A stretch of DNA of 31,678 bases, taken from NCBI GenBank assembly GCA_046757585.1, contig JBHHYR010000023.1, positions 1 to 31,678 of the forward strand. Reading direction: 5' to 3'. The stretch is from JBHHYR01 sp046757585. GTDB taxonomy: Bacteria > Desulfobacterota > Binatia > HRBIN30. Below, piece after piece: positions 16,839 through 24,876 of this stretch. Position 1 is the first letter of the stretch; every line of letters starts with the position of its first letter. Both the position numbers and the translations under genes were made by a program. Below the pieces are notes generated by a model. The model searched no databases, had not been told where the DNA came from, and worked only from the letters and a program-made list of their open reading frames with translations.

Positions 16839-18307
16839 ATCGCTTCAGCCAAGCGCACGGCCTGGATGAGCGCGCGCGCCTTGTTCACGCATTCAGCGTA
16901 CTCGCGCTCGGGGTCCGAATCGGCCACGATCCCGGCGCCGGCGCCGATATAGATCCTGTTCCGCGAAATCACCAAGGTGCGGATGGCGATGCAGGTGTCC
17001 ATGTTACCCGAGAAGTCAAAGTACCCGACCGCTCCACCGTAGACGGCCCGCCGAGCGGGCTCGAGTTCTTCGATGATCTCCATCGCACGAATCTTCGGGG
17101 CACCGGTCAGTGTGCCGGCGGGAAAGGTCGCACGCAACGCATCAAAGCAATCGAGACCGTCCCCAAGTTTCCCGCGCACGTTCGACACCAAGTGCATCAC
17201 GTGTGAGTAGCGTTCCACCGCGAGCCGTTCCGTCACCACCACCGTGCCAACGCTGGCAACGCGGCCGACATCGTTGCGCCCGAGGTCCAGCAGCATGATG
17301 TGCTCGGCAATTTCCTTGGGATCCGTCACCAGCTCATGTTCCAGCTGCGTGTCTTGCTTTTCCTCTGTACCACGGGGGCGGGTTCCTGCAATCGGGCGCA
17401 GCGTGATTTCCCGGCCTTCCACCCGCACCATCACTTCTGGAGAGGCACCGAGCACCGTGTGCTCCCCCATCTGGAGGAAGAACATGTACGGTGACGGATT
17501 CACGGCACGGAGGCAACGATAGATGTTGAAAGGATGGGCGCGGAGCGGGCTTTCGAACCGCTGCGCCAGGACAACCTGAATGACGTCGCCGGCGACAACG
17601 TATTCCTTCGCACGACGCACCATCCTTTCGTATTCCTCCTGCGTCAGGTTGGAGCCAATCGGCGCCGCCTCGCGCACCACGGGTGGCGGTGCAGCCGGCA
17701 CAGGTCGCCGCAGCCGCTCGATCAGGTGTGCGACTTTCTCGCATGCCGTGGCGTAGACTGCACGGAGATCGCGCGTGTCGTCGACGTGTGCGTGGGCGAT
17801 GACTTTAATCTTGTGTGCCACGTTGTCAAAAATCAGCAGCGTGTCCGTCAGCAGCAGATACAGGTCGGGCATCCCGAGATCGTCGCGCGCACGCGCCGGA
17901 AGTTGTTCGAAGAAGCGCACGAGGTCGTAACTCAAGTAGCCAACGAGGCCGCCCGAAAAGCGCGGGAGGCCTTTGACCGGAACAGGCCGGTAGCGCCGGA
18001 GCAACTCGCGGACGGCGTGAAGCGGATCCGCGACCTCCCGAACCTCCACCGGATGACCGGCCCGCTCCTGGCAAAGGCGGTGCCCCTTGCTGCGCACAAC
18101 CAGCTCCGGGGCGGTACCAAGGAAACTGTAGCGCGCCCATTTCTCGGTCCCTTCGACACTTTCGAGCAGAAAAGCATCGCTGCCTTCATCGATCTTCAAG
18201 AACGCCGACACAGGCGTCTCGAGGTCGGCAAGGATCTCCCGGTAGACTGGCACCACGTTCCCGTGCTCGGCCAGGCCGCAGAATTCGTCGAATTCAGGCG
18301 AGTACAT
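16835..18307 (-). CDS. trpE: Anthranilate synthase component I
   Basis: TrpE makes anthranilate from chorismate with ammonia from TrpG, the first committed step of tryptophan synthesis. The 490-residue protein has the regulatory LLES motif (about 47-50) that forms the tryptophan feedback site, followed by RYSFLG. The catalytic domain shows VQVVLAQRFE-type, GASPEVMVR, PIAGTRPRG, DLGRNDVGRV, GTLTGAPKIRAMEIIEELE and RRAVYGGAVGYF motifs. It begins 30 bases after the SPOR gene, with GGAACGGA before the ATG. No leader peptide or attenuator is visible, so control may be by feedback and by the upstream promoter. Confidence 0.97.
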   Translation of the reverse strand: MYSPEFDEFCGLAEHGNVVPVYREILADLETPVSAFLKIDEGSDAFLLESVEGTEKWARYSFLGTAPELVVRSKGHRLCQERAGHPVEVREVADPLHAVRELLRRYRPVPVKGLPRFSGGLVGYLSYDLVRFFEQLPARARDDLGMPDLYLLLTDTLLIFDNVAHKIKVIAHAHVDDTRDLRAVYATACEKVAHLIERLRRPVPAAPPPVVREAAPIGSNLTQEEYERMVRRAKEYVVAGDVIQVVLAQRFESPLRAHPFNIYRCLRAVNPSPYMFFLQMGEHTVLGASPEVMVRVEGREITLRPIAGTRPRGTEEKQDTQLEHELVTDPKEIAEHIMLLDLGRNDVGRVASVGTVVVTERLAVERYSHVMHLVSNVRGKLGDGLDCFDALRATFPAGTLTGAPKIRAMEIIEELEPARRAVYGGAVGYFDFSGNMDTCIAIRTLVISRNRIYIGAGAGIVADSDPEREYAECVNKARALIQAVRLAEAM

Positions 18308-18337
18308 TCCGTTCCGGACTTCCGCTTCGCGTTGGCC

Positions 18338-19000
18338 TCATCGCGCCGTCACGTAAGCATTATCCATCCCTTCGACCTTTTTCAGCCGAGCCGCCAGCTC
18401 ACTGGCCTTCGCACGAGTGGAAAAGTGGCCCACCCTGACCCGATACCACGTATGGCCACGCATCGGTGCCTGCACCGTGTAGGCCGCGTACCCCTTCGCA
18501 CGCAGTGCCCGCGCCAGGGCTGCCGCTTGTCGCGCGTTGACTGTGGCGTTGACCTGGACTGTCCAGCCCCCATCGGCCCGCGTGGCACGGTGGCTGCGGC
18601 CACGGCCGGCTGGCTGGCGTGCGGGATGCACTCGGCGAACATCCGCTCGCCCCGCCGCACTCACGGCGGGCGACACTGCAGCCGCGGCGGCAGTTTCCTC
18701 CAATCGACGCCGCGCTTTCTCTTGCAACTGCTCGTAGAAGGCGAGATCACCACCAGCGGCCTTCTTCCCAGGTGATCGCATCGGGATCGGCATGCGCACG
18801 ACCCGCTCTTCCTGCACCAGGCGGCGCTCGGCAACGTCTCGCCCAACCCAGATCCCGAACAGGAAGATCACAGCTGAGGTTACGAGAAAGCCAAAGACGA
18901 GCGCAAACAGCTGCCCGAGGCCCACGCCAGCCATACCATGGCGTAGCCGCATTACAGCACCGCCGCTCGTTCCACAGGCGGTCTCAGGCTGTCGCACCAC
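18338..19000 (-). CDS. Membrane-anchored SPOR-domain protein
   Basis: This protein of about 220 residues has one membrane helix near the N-terminus (LFALVFGFLVTSAVIFLFGI), a basic, Ala-rich variable middle, and a C-terminal SPOR domain of about 75 residues (GWTVQVNATVNARQAAALAR ... TWYRVRVGHF ... AYVTAR). SPOR domains bind denuded glycan strands at division sites, so the protein is probably an inner-membrane protein facing the periplasm. The start is uncertain. GTG 19000 or 18997 follows GGAGG directly after the argS stop, while ATG 18952 lies closer to the membrane helix but has a weak site. It sits nine bases after argS and 30 before trpE. Confidence 0.85.
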   Translation of the reverse strand: MVRQPETACGTSGGAVMRLRHGMAGVGLGQLFALVFGFLVTSAVIFLFGIWVGRDVAERRLVQEERVVRMPIPMRSPGKKAAGGDLAFYEQLQEKARRRLEETAAAAAVSPAVSAAGRADVRRVHPARQPAGRGRSHRATRADGGWTVQVNATVNARQAAALARALRAKGYAAYTVQAPMRGHTWYRVRVGHFSTRAKASELAARLKKVEGMDNAYVTAR

Positions 19001-19009
19001 CGGCCTCCA

Positions 19010-20659
19010 TCACATCGTTTCAGGTGCACTCACACCGACCAACCCCAAGCCGCTCCTGATCACCCTCCCCACCGCCCACGCCAGATACAGGCGCGCCGCT
19101 GTCTGCGGGGCAACGGCGGTCACCACCCGATGACGATTGTAGAAGCGATGAAACGCGCTCGCCAAGTCGATCAAATAGAACACCACCCGGTGCGGCTCGA
19201 GCGCGCGCGCAGCGTCCTCCACGGTATCGGTATACTGAGCCAGCAGCTTGACTACCGCCAACTCCTCTGGCGCCTGCAGCTGATCAAGATGGGAGGCTGC
19301 GGCGGCCACGCGTTGCACGCCAGCACTGGCGGCTTGCCGAAACAGGCTGCAGACGCGGGCGTGCGCGTACTGCACATAGAATACCGGGTTATCCGCCGAC
19401 TGTTTCTTGGCAAGATCGAGGTCGAACTCGAGGTGGCTATCGGCCTTGCGGGTCAGGAAAAAGAAACGCACGACATCGCTGCCGACCTCATCGAGCAGCT
19501 CGTCCACCGTCACATACTCCGCCCGGCGTGTCGACATCTTCACCTGTGCGCCACCACGGGTCAGCGTAACGAACTGGTGGATCACGACCTTGATCTTGTC
19601 CACATCGCACCCGAGCCCGCGCAGGGCTGCACGCACCTCCTTGTGCTCAGCGATGTGATCGGCCCCGAGAACATCAATGATCAGGTCGAAGCCGCGGCCG
19701 AGCTTCTCTTGATGATAGGCAATGTCAGGCAAGCGATAGGCAGGCTCGCCGGAGGCCTTCTTAAGCACCCGATCTTTGTCGAGACCAAGCGGCTCGCTGC
19801 GCAGCCACACGGCGCCGTCGCGATCACACACCAGGTCGCGCGCGCGCAGGTCTGCAAGCGTCGCGTCGATCTGCCCACCAGCGTAGAGCGAGTCCTCGTT
19901 GAAGTAGACGTCGAACCGAACCCCCAGCCGGGCTAGCGTGCGCTTGATATCACCGAAGATCGCCTCTTCCGCTTCGTCCTTGAAGATTCCAGCCGGCGGC
20001 TCGCCCAGCAGCTGAGAGCCGTGATGGGCAACCAGCCTGTCCGCGATCGCCGTGATGTACTCGCCCTGGTAGCCGCCTTCGGGGAAGCGGCTGCCTTCAC
20101 CCAGGAGATCAAGGTAGCGTGCCTTCACCGACTCGCCCAGCAGCGTCATCTGTTTCCCGGCGTTGTTAAAATAGTACTCGCGCGTCACCCGGTAGCCCGT
20201 GGCCTCCAGCAACCGTGCGATCACGTCTCCGAGCACTGCGTTCCGTCCGTGCCCGATGGTGAGGGGCCCCGTCGGATTGGCGCTGACGAATTCGACCTGT
20301 ACTCGACGACCCGCGCCGAACTGAGCGGGGCCGTAGTCGTCCCGTTCGACCTCGCTGAGACACTGTTGCCAAAAGCGCGGCGCGAAGCGGAAGTTGATGT
20401 AGCCGGGATCAGCGACGTCCACCGCAGCAAGGATGCCGTTGGGATCGTCCAGGTGGCGAACGATCTGCTCTGCGATGGCTCGCGGCGCACGGCGCTCCTG
20501 CCGAGCAAGCGCCAAGGCCACGGTCGACGCCAGATCGCCGAAGCTCTGGTCCTTGGGCCGCTCGAAAATCAAAGGGGGGAGGCTTTCGGACTTCAGCGCT
20601 CCCCCCTCGATGGCTTTCACTAATGCATGCTGAAGCAGCCCCTCAAGCCGTTTTTTCAT
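19010..20659 (-). CDS. argS: Arginyl-tRNA synthetase
   Basis: ArgS charges tRNA-Arg. The protein of 549 residues has the N-terminal tRNA D-loop-binding domain, the ANPTGPLTIGHGRNA signature (class I HIGH region, with Thr in place of the first His), and the degenerate KMSK loop KMSTRR. The C-terminus has the DALR anticodon-binding domain (VQYAHARVCSLFRQ) and ends in LGLVGVSAPETM, as in the family. The frame is open 77 codons further upstream, but homology starts at MKKRLEGLLQ, so I use ATG 20659. GGAGG touches this ATG with no spacer, which is unusual. A good promoter lies in the 157-base gap to rimI. Confidence 0.95.
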   Translation of the reverse strand: MKKRLEGLLQHALVKAIEGGALKSESLPPLIFERPKDQSFGDLASTVALALARQERRAPRAIAEQIVRHLDDPNGILAAVDVADPGYINFRFAPRFWQQCLSEVERDDYGPAQFGAGRRVQVEFVSANPTGPLTIGHGRNAVLGDVIARLLEATGYRVTREYYFNNAGKQMTLLGESVKARYLDLLGEGSRFPEGGYQGEYITAIADRLVAHHGSQLLGEPPAGIFKDEAEEAIFGDIKRTLARLGVRFDVYFNEDSLYAGGQIDATLADLRARDLVCDRDGAVWLRSEPLGLDKDRVLKKASGEPAYRLPDIAYHQEKLGRGFDLIIDVLGADHIAEHKEVRAALRGLGCDVDKIKVVIHQFVTLTRGGAQVKMSTRRAEYVTVDELLDEVGSDVVRFFFLTRKADSHLEFDLDLAKKQSADNPVFYVQYAHARVCSLFRQAASAGVQRVAAAASHLDQLQAPEELAVVKLLAQYTDTVEDAARALEPHRVVFYLIDLASAFHRFYNRHRVVTAVAPQTAARLYLAWAVGRVIRSGLGLVGVSAPETM

Positions 20660-20729
20660 CCTCCGTTCGCCAGCGGTCGCCTGCGCTTGCCATTGTGTGC
20701 CAAGAAGCTGCTTCGAAGACTGTCGGGCT

Positions 20730-20758
20730 CGTATACATGGCCACCTCGAACGAGTCAA
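20730..20758 (-). promoter_or_regulatory. Sigma70-type promoter ahead of argS
   Basis: On the minus strand TTGACT (20753-20758) is followed by a 17-base spacer and TATACG (20730-20735). Transcription would begin near 20723, about 60 bases before argS. It would supply argS, the SPOR gene and the trp genes independently of the upstream ferredoxin/FabH unit. Confidence 0.65.
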
Positions 20759-20816
20759 GGCAGCCGGGTCGACCTGGACTGTCCTGTCGCACCGCTGCCG
20801 AACGAATTCCGGCGGG

Positions 20817-21287
20817 TCAGGCCACAGCGCTACTTCGCACGGTCTGGGCGGGGGTCCAGCCCATGATGATCGCGTCCTCCCCGCGACCATAGTAATGCTG
20901 CCGCACGCCGAGCTCGGCGAAGCCGAGCGAGCGGTACAAGGCCAGTGCCGCGGTATTCTCCCGCCGCACCTCCAGCGTGATGATGCTGGCGTGCCGTTCC
21001 TCAGCGTCCCGCAATACCAGTTCTACCAGGGCACGCCCGACGCCGCATTTCCGGCACTCTGGGTGCACGGCAATGTTGAGGATGTGCACCTCATCACCGA
21101 CCAGCCACCAACACACGTAGCCCATCACCCGCCCGGAGCGATCGTCTGCGCGGGCCAGGATCGTCCTGGAGAACGGGACCGTCCGTTCGTGCAAGAACAG
21201 CCCCGGCGTCCAAGGCTTTGCGAACGAGCACCGTTCGATCTCGACCACCGCGTCGAGATCCTCGACCCGCATAGGGCTAAGTTTCAT
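20817..21287 (-). CDS. rimI: Ribosomal-protein-alanine N-acetyltransferase RimI
   Basis: This is a 156-residue GNAT enzyme. RimI acetylates the N-terminal alanine of ribosomal protein S18. Visible are the acetyl-CoA loop R-K-C-G-V-G-R-A (79-86), NIAVHPE, and the family-specific ITLEVRRENTAALALYRSLGF followed by R-x-x-Y-Y-G-x-x-E-D-A-I-I-M. I start at ATG 21287, with GGGGA eight bases upstream. The frame is open further but overlaps FabH and reads as non-coding. It lies 28 bases after fabH. The target is assigned by family; other GNAT substrates are possible. Confidence 0.88.
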   Translation of the reverse strand: MKLSPMRVEDLDAVVEIERCSFAKPWTPGLFLHERTVPFSRTILARADDRSGRVMGYVCWWLVGDEVHILNIAVHPECRKCGVGRALVELVLRDAEERHASIITLEVRRENTAALALYRSLGFAELGVRQHYYGRGEDAIIMGWTPAQTVRSSAVA

Positions 21288-21315
21288 CAACGGTTTCCCC
21301 GTGACGAGTGAGCGT

Positions 21316-22320
21316 TCACCAGCGAATGAGTGCCGACGCCCAGGTGAAGCCGGCTCCAAACGCAGCCAGGCAGACCAGGTCCCCCGCACGGAGGCGCCCA
21401 CCGTCAAGTGCCTCGGACAGTGCAATAGGGATGGACCCGGCAGTCGTATTACCGTAGCGCTGGATGTTGTTGAACAGTTTCTCTTCCGGCAGCTCCAAGC
21501 CCAGCGCGACCATCTGGCTGATGCGCAGGTTGGCCTGATGCAGAATGAACAGGGCAACGTCCGCCGGGGCCACGCCGTGCGCATCGAGCGCTTCATGGAT
21601 CACTTCGGGAAAGCGCGTCACGGCGTGCCGAAAGACGTAACGTCCCTGCATCTTCGGGAATATGCGGCCCTCGGGCCCCGCGATCATTTCTTCGGTCAAA
21701 CGCGGTCGCAGCCGGCTTCCGGGACTTTCGATCCACAGCTTCTCGGCGAACTTCCCCTGAGCGTGCAGGTGTGTCGACAGAATGCCACGCCGCGCATCCG
21801 GCTCGGGGCCGACGACGACAGCTCCCGCCCCGTCGCCGAAAATCACCGCGACCTCGCGCCCTCGTGTGGTCAAGTCCACACCGGTGGAATGAACCTCAGC
21901 ACCAACAAGCAGCACGTGATCGAAGGTTCCCGTTTTGACGAACTTGTCGGCGATCGCCAACCCGTAGAGGAAGCCGGAGCACTGATTGCGTACATCGAAG
22001 GCAGGCATCCCGGCAACTCCCAGGCGTTGCTGCACAAGGCACGCCGTTGCCGGCATATCGATGTCCGGGCTAAGGGTAGCGAAAATGATGCAATCGAGCT
22101 GATTGGGCGAGAGCGCGGCACGCTGCAGAGCAATCTTAGCCGCCTCCACGCCCATTTCACCTGACCCGACGCCATCGTCACTGAATCGGCGCTCACGAAT
22201 TCCCGTCCGCTGCTGGATCCACTCATCCGTGGTATCCATGTACCGGGTGAGTTCTGCATTGGAGACCGTGCGCGGCGGCAGGTAGCGCCCGACCCCGAGG
22301 ATACACGCGTTTCGCACCAC
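21316..22320 (-). CDS. fabH: Beta-ketoacyl-ACP synthase III (FabH type)
   Basis: KAS III starts fatty-acid synthesis by condensing acetyl-CoA (or another acyl-CoA) with malonyl-ACP. The 334-residue thiolase-fold enzyme has the complete Cys-His-Asn triad: Cys114 (RNQCSGFLYG), His261 (FILHQANLRI) and Asn291 (RYGNTTAGSIP). It also keeps the CoA-binding TTDEWIQQRTGIRERR segment and GDGAGAVVV. The start is GTG 22320, six bases after the preceding KAS III-like gene. The loop before the histidine (about 190-230) is longer than in E. coli FabH, so primer specificity may differ. No plsX, fabD, fabG or acpP is adjacent, so a role outside bulk fatty-acid synthesis remains possible. Confidence 0.88.
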   Translation of the reverse strand: MVRNACILGVGRYLPPRTVSNAELTRYMDTTDEWIQQRTGIRERRFSDDGVGSGEMGVEAAKIALQRAALSPNQLDCIIFATLSPDIDMPATACLVQQRLGVAGMPAFDVRNQCSGFLYGLAIADKFVKTGTFDHVLLVGAEVHSTGVDLTTRGREVAVIFGDGAGAVVVGPEPDARRGILSTHLHAQGKFAEKLWIESPGSRLRPRLTEEMIAGPEGRIFPKMQGRYVFRHAVTRFPEVIHEALDAHGVAPADVALFILHQANLRISQMVALGLELPEEKLFNNIQRYGNTTAGSIPIALSEALDGGRLRAGDLVCLAAFGAGFTWASALIRW

Positions 22321-22326
22321 ACACCC

Positions 22327-23262
22327 TTACAAGGTTATTACAGCCGCACCCCAGGCGAAGCCGGCGCCGGACGTTGCGAGGCACACCGTTGCGCCCGGAC
22401 CCAAGCTGCCCTGCGCCACCTCTTCGCTCAACGCCACCGGCAGGGCCGCAGCAGTCAGGTGACCGTGCCGCGATCCCGGAAAGTTGAGGCGGGCCGGGGC
22501 TATACCCATCCGCGATCCAACAGTTTCCGCTACGTCGGGCAGAACGTGCGCGATGATGTAGCGATCTACTTCCTCCGGCCGTGTGCGGGCTGCCTGCAGG
22601 GCCTCGTCGATAACCGCAGGCAGGGACGCTTCGCCGAACGCGCGTACCGCATCGAAGTCCATGGTGGGGAAATGGCCGCCTCGACGGAAATTCTCCACAG
22701 TCACCCTCACAGGGTGCTGCCGGCATGCCGGGTACTCACACCAGAAGCGATCATGCTGCCGGCCGTCGGTATGGATCACCGCGGCACGCATGCCGGTCCG
22801 CCCATTACCTCTACCGAGCACTACCGCCCCGGCGCCGTCACCGTACAGCGTGGCGATCCGCGCACCCTGCTCCGCGTAGTCGAGGCCCGCGGAGTGCACC
22901 TCAGCACCAATCACCAAGACACGTTCGTACACCTCCGCCTGAACGAACTGCGCCGCGATCACTAGAGCGAAAATGAACCCGGCACATTGGGCGCGGATAT
23001 CGAGCGCTCCAATCGTAGCGCAGCCCATCTGCTCCTGAAAAAAGCAGCCGGAGCCGGGGAATTGGGCGTCCGGTGTCATGGTTGCAAAGACGATAAAATC
23101 CACGCCATCGGCCGCGAGGTGTGCCTGAGCGAGCGCGCCGTTAGCGGCTTTGACCGCAAGCGTCGAGGGCCCAACCGCCTCGACCGCGATCGGGCGGCGC
23201 ACCCCAGCCCGCTCCGCCTCATCCGGCAGATAATGGCCAAGTCCCAAGAAGCCTGCCTGCAT
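22327..23262 (-). CDS. KAS III-like protein with altered active site
   Basis: This 311-residue homologue of the next gene shares the thiolase fold: Cys93 in R-A-Q-C-A-G-F, VLVIGAEVHSAGLDY, and LYGDGAGAVVLG. Two features differ from FabH. The catalytic histidine survives (His239, in Y-I-I-A-H-V-L-P), but the H-Q-A-N motif is lost, and the Y-G-N-T-T-A-G segment reads H-G-H-L-T-A-A, putting His268 where Asn should be. Also, about 20 residues around the T-T-D-E-W-I CoA-binding segment are missing from the N-terminus. The nucleophile is present, so an acyl-enzyme could form, but a FabH-type CoA grip is unlikely. It may use a different acyl carrier, work as a partner of the FabH next to it, or have another acyl-transfer role. 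It is four bases after the ferredoxin gene. Confidence 0.82.
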   Translation of the reverse strand: MQAGFLGLGHYLPDEAERAGVRRPIAVEAVGPSTLAVKAANGALAQAHLAADGVDFIVFATMTPDAQFPGSGCFFQEQMGCATIGALDIRAQCAGFIFALVIAAQFVQAEVYERVLVIGAEVHSAGLDYAEQGARIATLYGDGAGAVVLGRGNGRTGMRAAVIHTDGRQHDRFWCEYPACRQHPVRVTVENFRRGGHFPTMDFDAVRAFGEASLPAVIDEALQAARTRPEEVDRYIIAHVLPDVAETVGSRMGIAPARLNFPGSRHGHLTAAALPVALSEEVAQGSLGPGATVCLATSGAGFAWGAAVITL

Positions 23263-23266
23263 GCGT

Positions 23267-24661
23267 CTAGCGCTTGAGCAGTACGACCTCTAAGGCGTGG
23301 TCCCGGATCCGGTGCTTGAACGCCCTCACCGGGGCGGGAAGTTCCACATTGGTCGTGAAGTCAGGCGGAAAAGCCGGAGAGACCGCGGCTAGCTTGCGCA
23401 CGTTGTGATCCGTCACGCCGCCTTTGACGATGAAAAAGCCGTTCCGCAAGGATAGGTCGTAATCATAGCCCGGCATTTCATCGGGAATGTGCAGCTGATC
23501 TTTCAGCGCCGATGGCGGCACCTTGCGGGGGAACTCCAGCCGGAGCACGTAGCCGTTCCCTTGCTCTTGCAGCGTGTAGACCTCGCCGTACCTCCGCTCG
23601 CGCTCGATCTTGTCTTCGAAACCACCGCCGTGAAAACCGTCGACAGCGACGGTACCCTGTTGTGACACTCGGTGAAGCGTACGAATCAAGGGCACAAACA
23701 GCACCGCCAGCGGCGGGGCGTACCAGGCTCCGCGGTACACCAGCCGGTCTAACGGCAGGGCATGCAGCACTCCTTCACGCAGGCGCAGAACGGCCTCAAG
23801 CGAAGCAATCCCAACACCCAGTAGAATGAGGCCATCGAGTTGATCGCTGAAAACGGCACGGTGGAGCGACAGCGCACCAACGGCCACGGTGACGGCCGGG
23901 TACAGGAGCATATTATGCAGAATGTTCACCGCCGTGGCACCGGCGGCGGTGAAGAAGCGCCGATCTCCCACAGCATCTTCAAGCGCGCGCTTCTGCGCGA
24001 ACGGTAACGCCCCCAGCACCGGCTGGCTCAGCGCCGCAAACCACTTGAGTCCTCGCGCCCCGCCGGGGCGGACCGACCCAAGTTGCACCACCGCGCTCTC
24101 GAAGCTTCCCGCTAACTCTCCCGGGAAGCATTTCTCCTTCGTCAGCGGCACGGGGGCTGCTGCAGGTTTCGGCGCTGCCAGCGGCTTCTCAACCCGCGCT
24201 GCCTCTGGGGCCGCCGCAGCCGTTGGCGCAACGGCAGCCGCCGGCGCTTCAGGGGGCGGAACAACCGGGGCTTGGGCCGGGGGAGGAGGAGCCTCGGGTG
24301 CCGCGACAGGCGGCGGTGGGACCGCCCCCTCCTTCTTGAATCGAGAAGGGAAATCGGCTGGAAACTCCTGATCCGGGTGCAACACTCCGGCCCGCTGAAT
24401 TAACGCTTCCTCCGTCTCCGGAATCTCCGGATCGGGCACGCAGCAGTCGACCGGGCACACGGCAGCACACGCCTCCTGATCATGGAAGCCGACGCATTCA
24501 GTGCACTTCTCCGGGACGATGTAGAAGGTATCCTGCGCAATCGGCGGGTGGGTGACACCGTTCAATTCCCACTCGACTCCGCCTTGATAGATCGCCGTAT
24601 TCGGGCACTCGGGTTCACACGCCCCGCAGTTGATGCATTCCGACGTAATAACCGTTGCCAT
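23267..24661 (-). CDS. 2[4Fe-4S] ferredoxin fused to a membrane segment and an HSP20-like domain
   Basis: This 464-residue protein has a mosaic structure. Residues 1-75 are an Alvin-type ferredoxin: cluster I C9-x2-C12-x2-C15-x3-C19-P, cluster II C53-x2-C56-x8-C65-x3-C69-P. The long loop in cluster II is diagnostic of the low-potential Alvin/YfhL group. Residues about 112-175 are a Pro/Ala-rich linker. Three hydrophobic stretches follow (about 237-265, 275-293 and 312-328), which could be membrane helices. Residues about 357-445 are beta-rich (GYVLRLEFPRKVPPSALK ... LSLRNGFFIVKGGV) and resemble an alpha-crystallin/HSP20 or CS domain. I know of no named protein with this architecture. It heads a unit with two KAS III genes, so electron transfer linked to acyl chemistry at the membrane is a guess. 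Confidence 0.82.
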   Translation of the reverse strand: MATVITSECINCGACEPECPNTAIYQGGVEWELNGVTHPPIAQDTFYIVPEKCTECVGFHDQEACAAVCPVDCCVPDPEIPETEEALIQRAGVLHPDQEFPADFPSRFKKEGAVPPPPVAAPEAPPPPAQAPVVPPPEAPAAAVAPTAAAAPEAARVEKPLAAPKPAAAPVPLTKEKCFPGELAGSFESAVVQLGSVRPGGARGLKWFAALSQPVLGALPFAQKRALEDAVGDRRFFTAAGATAVNILHNMLLYPAVTVAVGALSLHRAVFSDQLDGLILLGVGIASLEAVLRLREGVLHALPLDRLVYRGAWYAPPLAVLFVPLIRTLHRVSQQGTVAVDGFHGGGFEDKIERERRYGEVYTLQEQGNGYVLRLEFPRKVPPSALKDQLHIPDEMPGYDYDLSLRNGFFIVKGGVTDHNVRKLAAVSPAFPPDFTTNVELPAPVRAFKHRIRDHALEVVLLKR

Positions 24662-24700
24662 CCCAATGCGTCTCCCCCGACGGGTTCAATACTTCCCTAC

Positions 24701-24736
24701 TATGTATCGTTTTCACTGCGGCGTTTCAACAAACGC
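24701..24736 (-). promoter_or_regulatory. Possible promoter with overlapping operator-like inverted repeat
   Basis: On the minus strand TTGAAA (24724-24729) is 17 bases from TACATA (24701-24706), about 40 bases before the ferredoxin start. The -10 match is weak. A perfect inverted repeat GCGTTT-CAAC-AAACGC (24721-24736) covers the -35 element, which is where a repressor could bind. GGGGGAG lies ten bases before the ATG. Confidence 0.38.
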
Positions 24737-24876
24737 TACGGCACGCCAGGACCCTCCATCCCGTGTCCTTCAGGCACAGCCTGGTAGCCGGCACGATCGC
24801 ATTGGGAGCCACAGCGATCCGACGTTGCTCGGCTCGTCGCTTGCTTCCGCGGTCGAAGCAGCGTAGCTAAAAGACC

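Noticed and set aside
18308..18337. Possible trp leader or attenuator before trpE
   Set aside because: The gap is only 30 bases, with no hairpin, T-run or Trp codons.
18551..20784. A 14-base direct repeat (gacctggactgtcc) at 18551 and 20771
   Set aside because: One or two repeats of that length are expected by chance in a 31-kb window, and one copy lies in the SPOR coding sequence.
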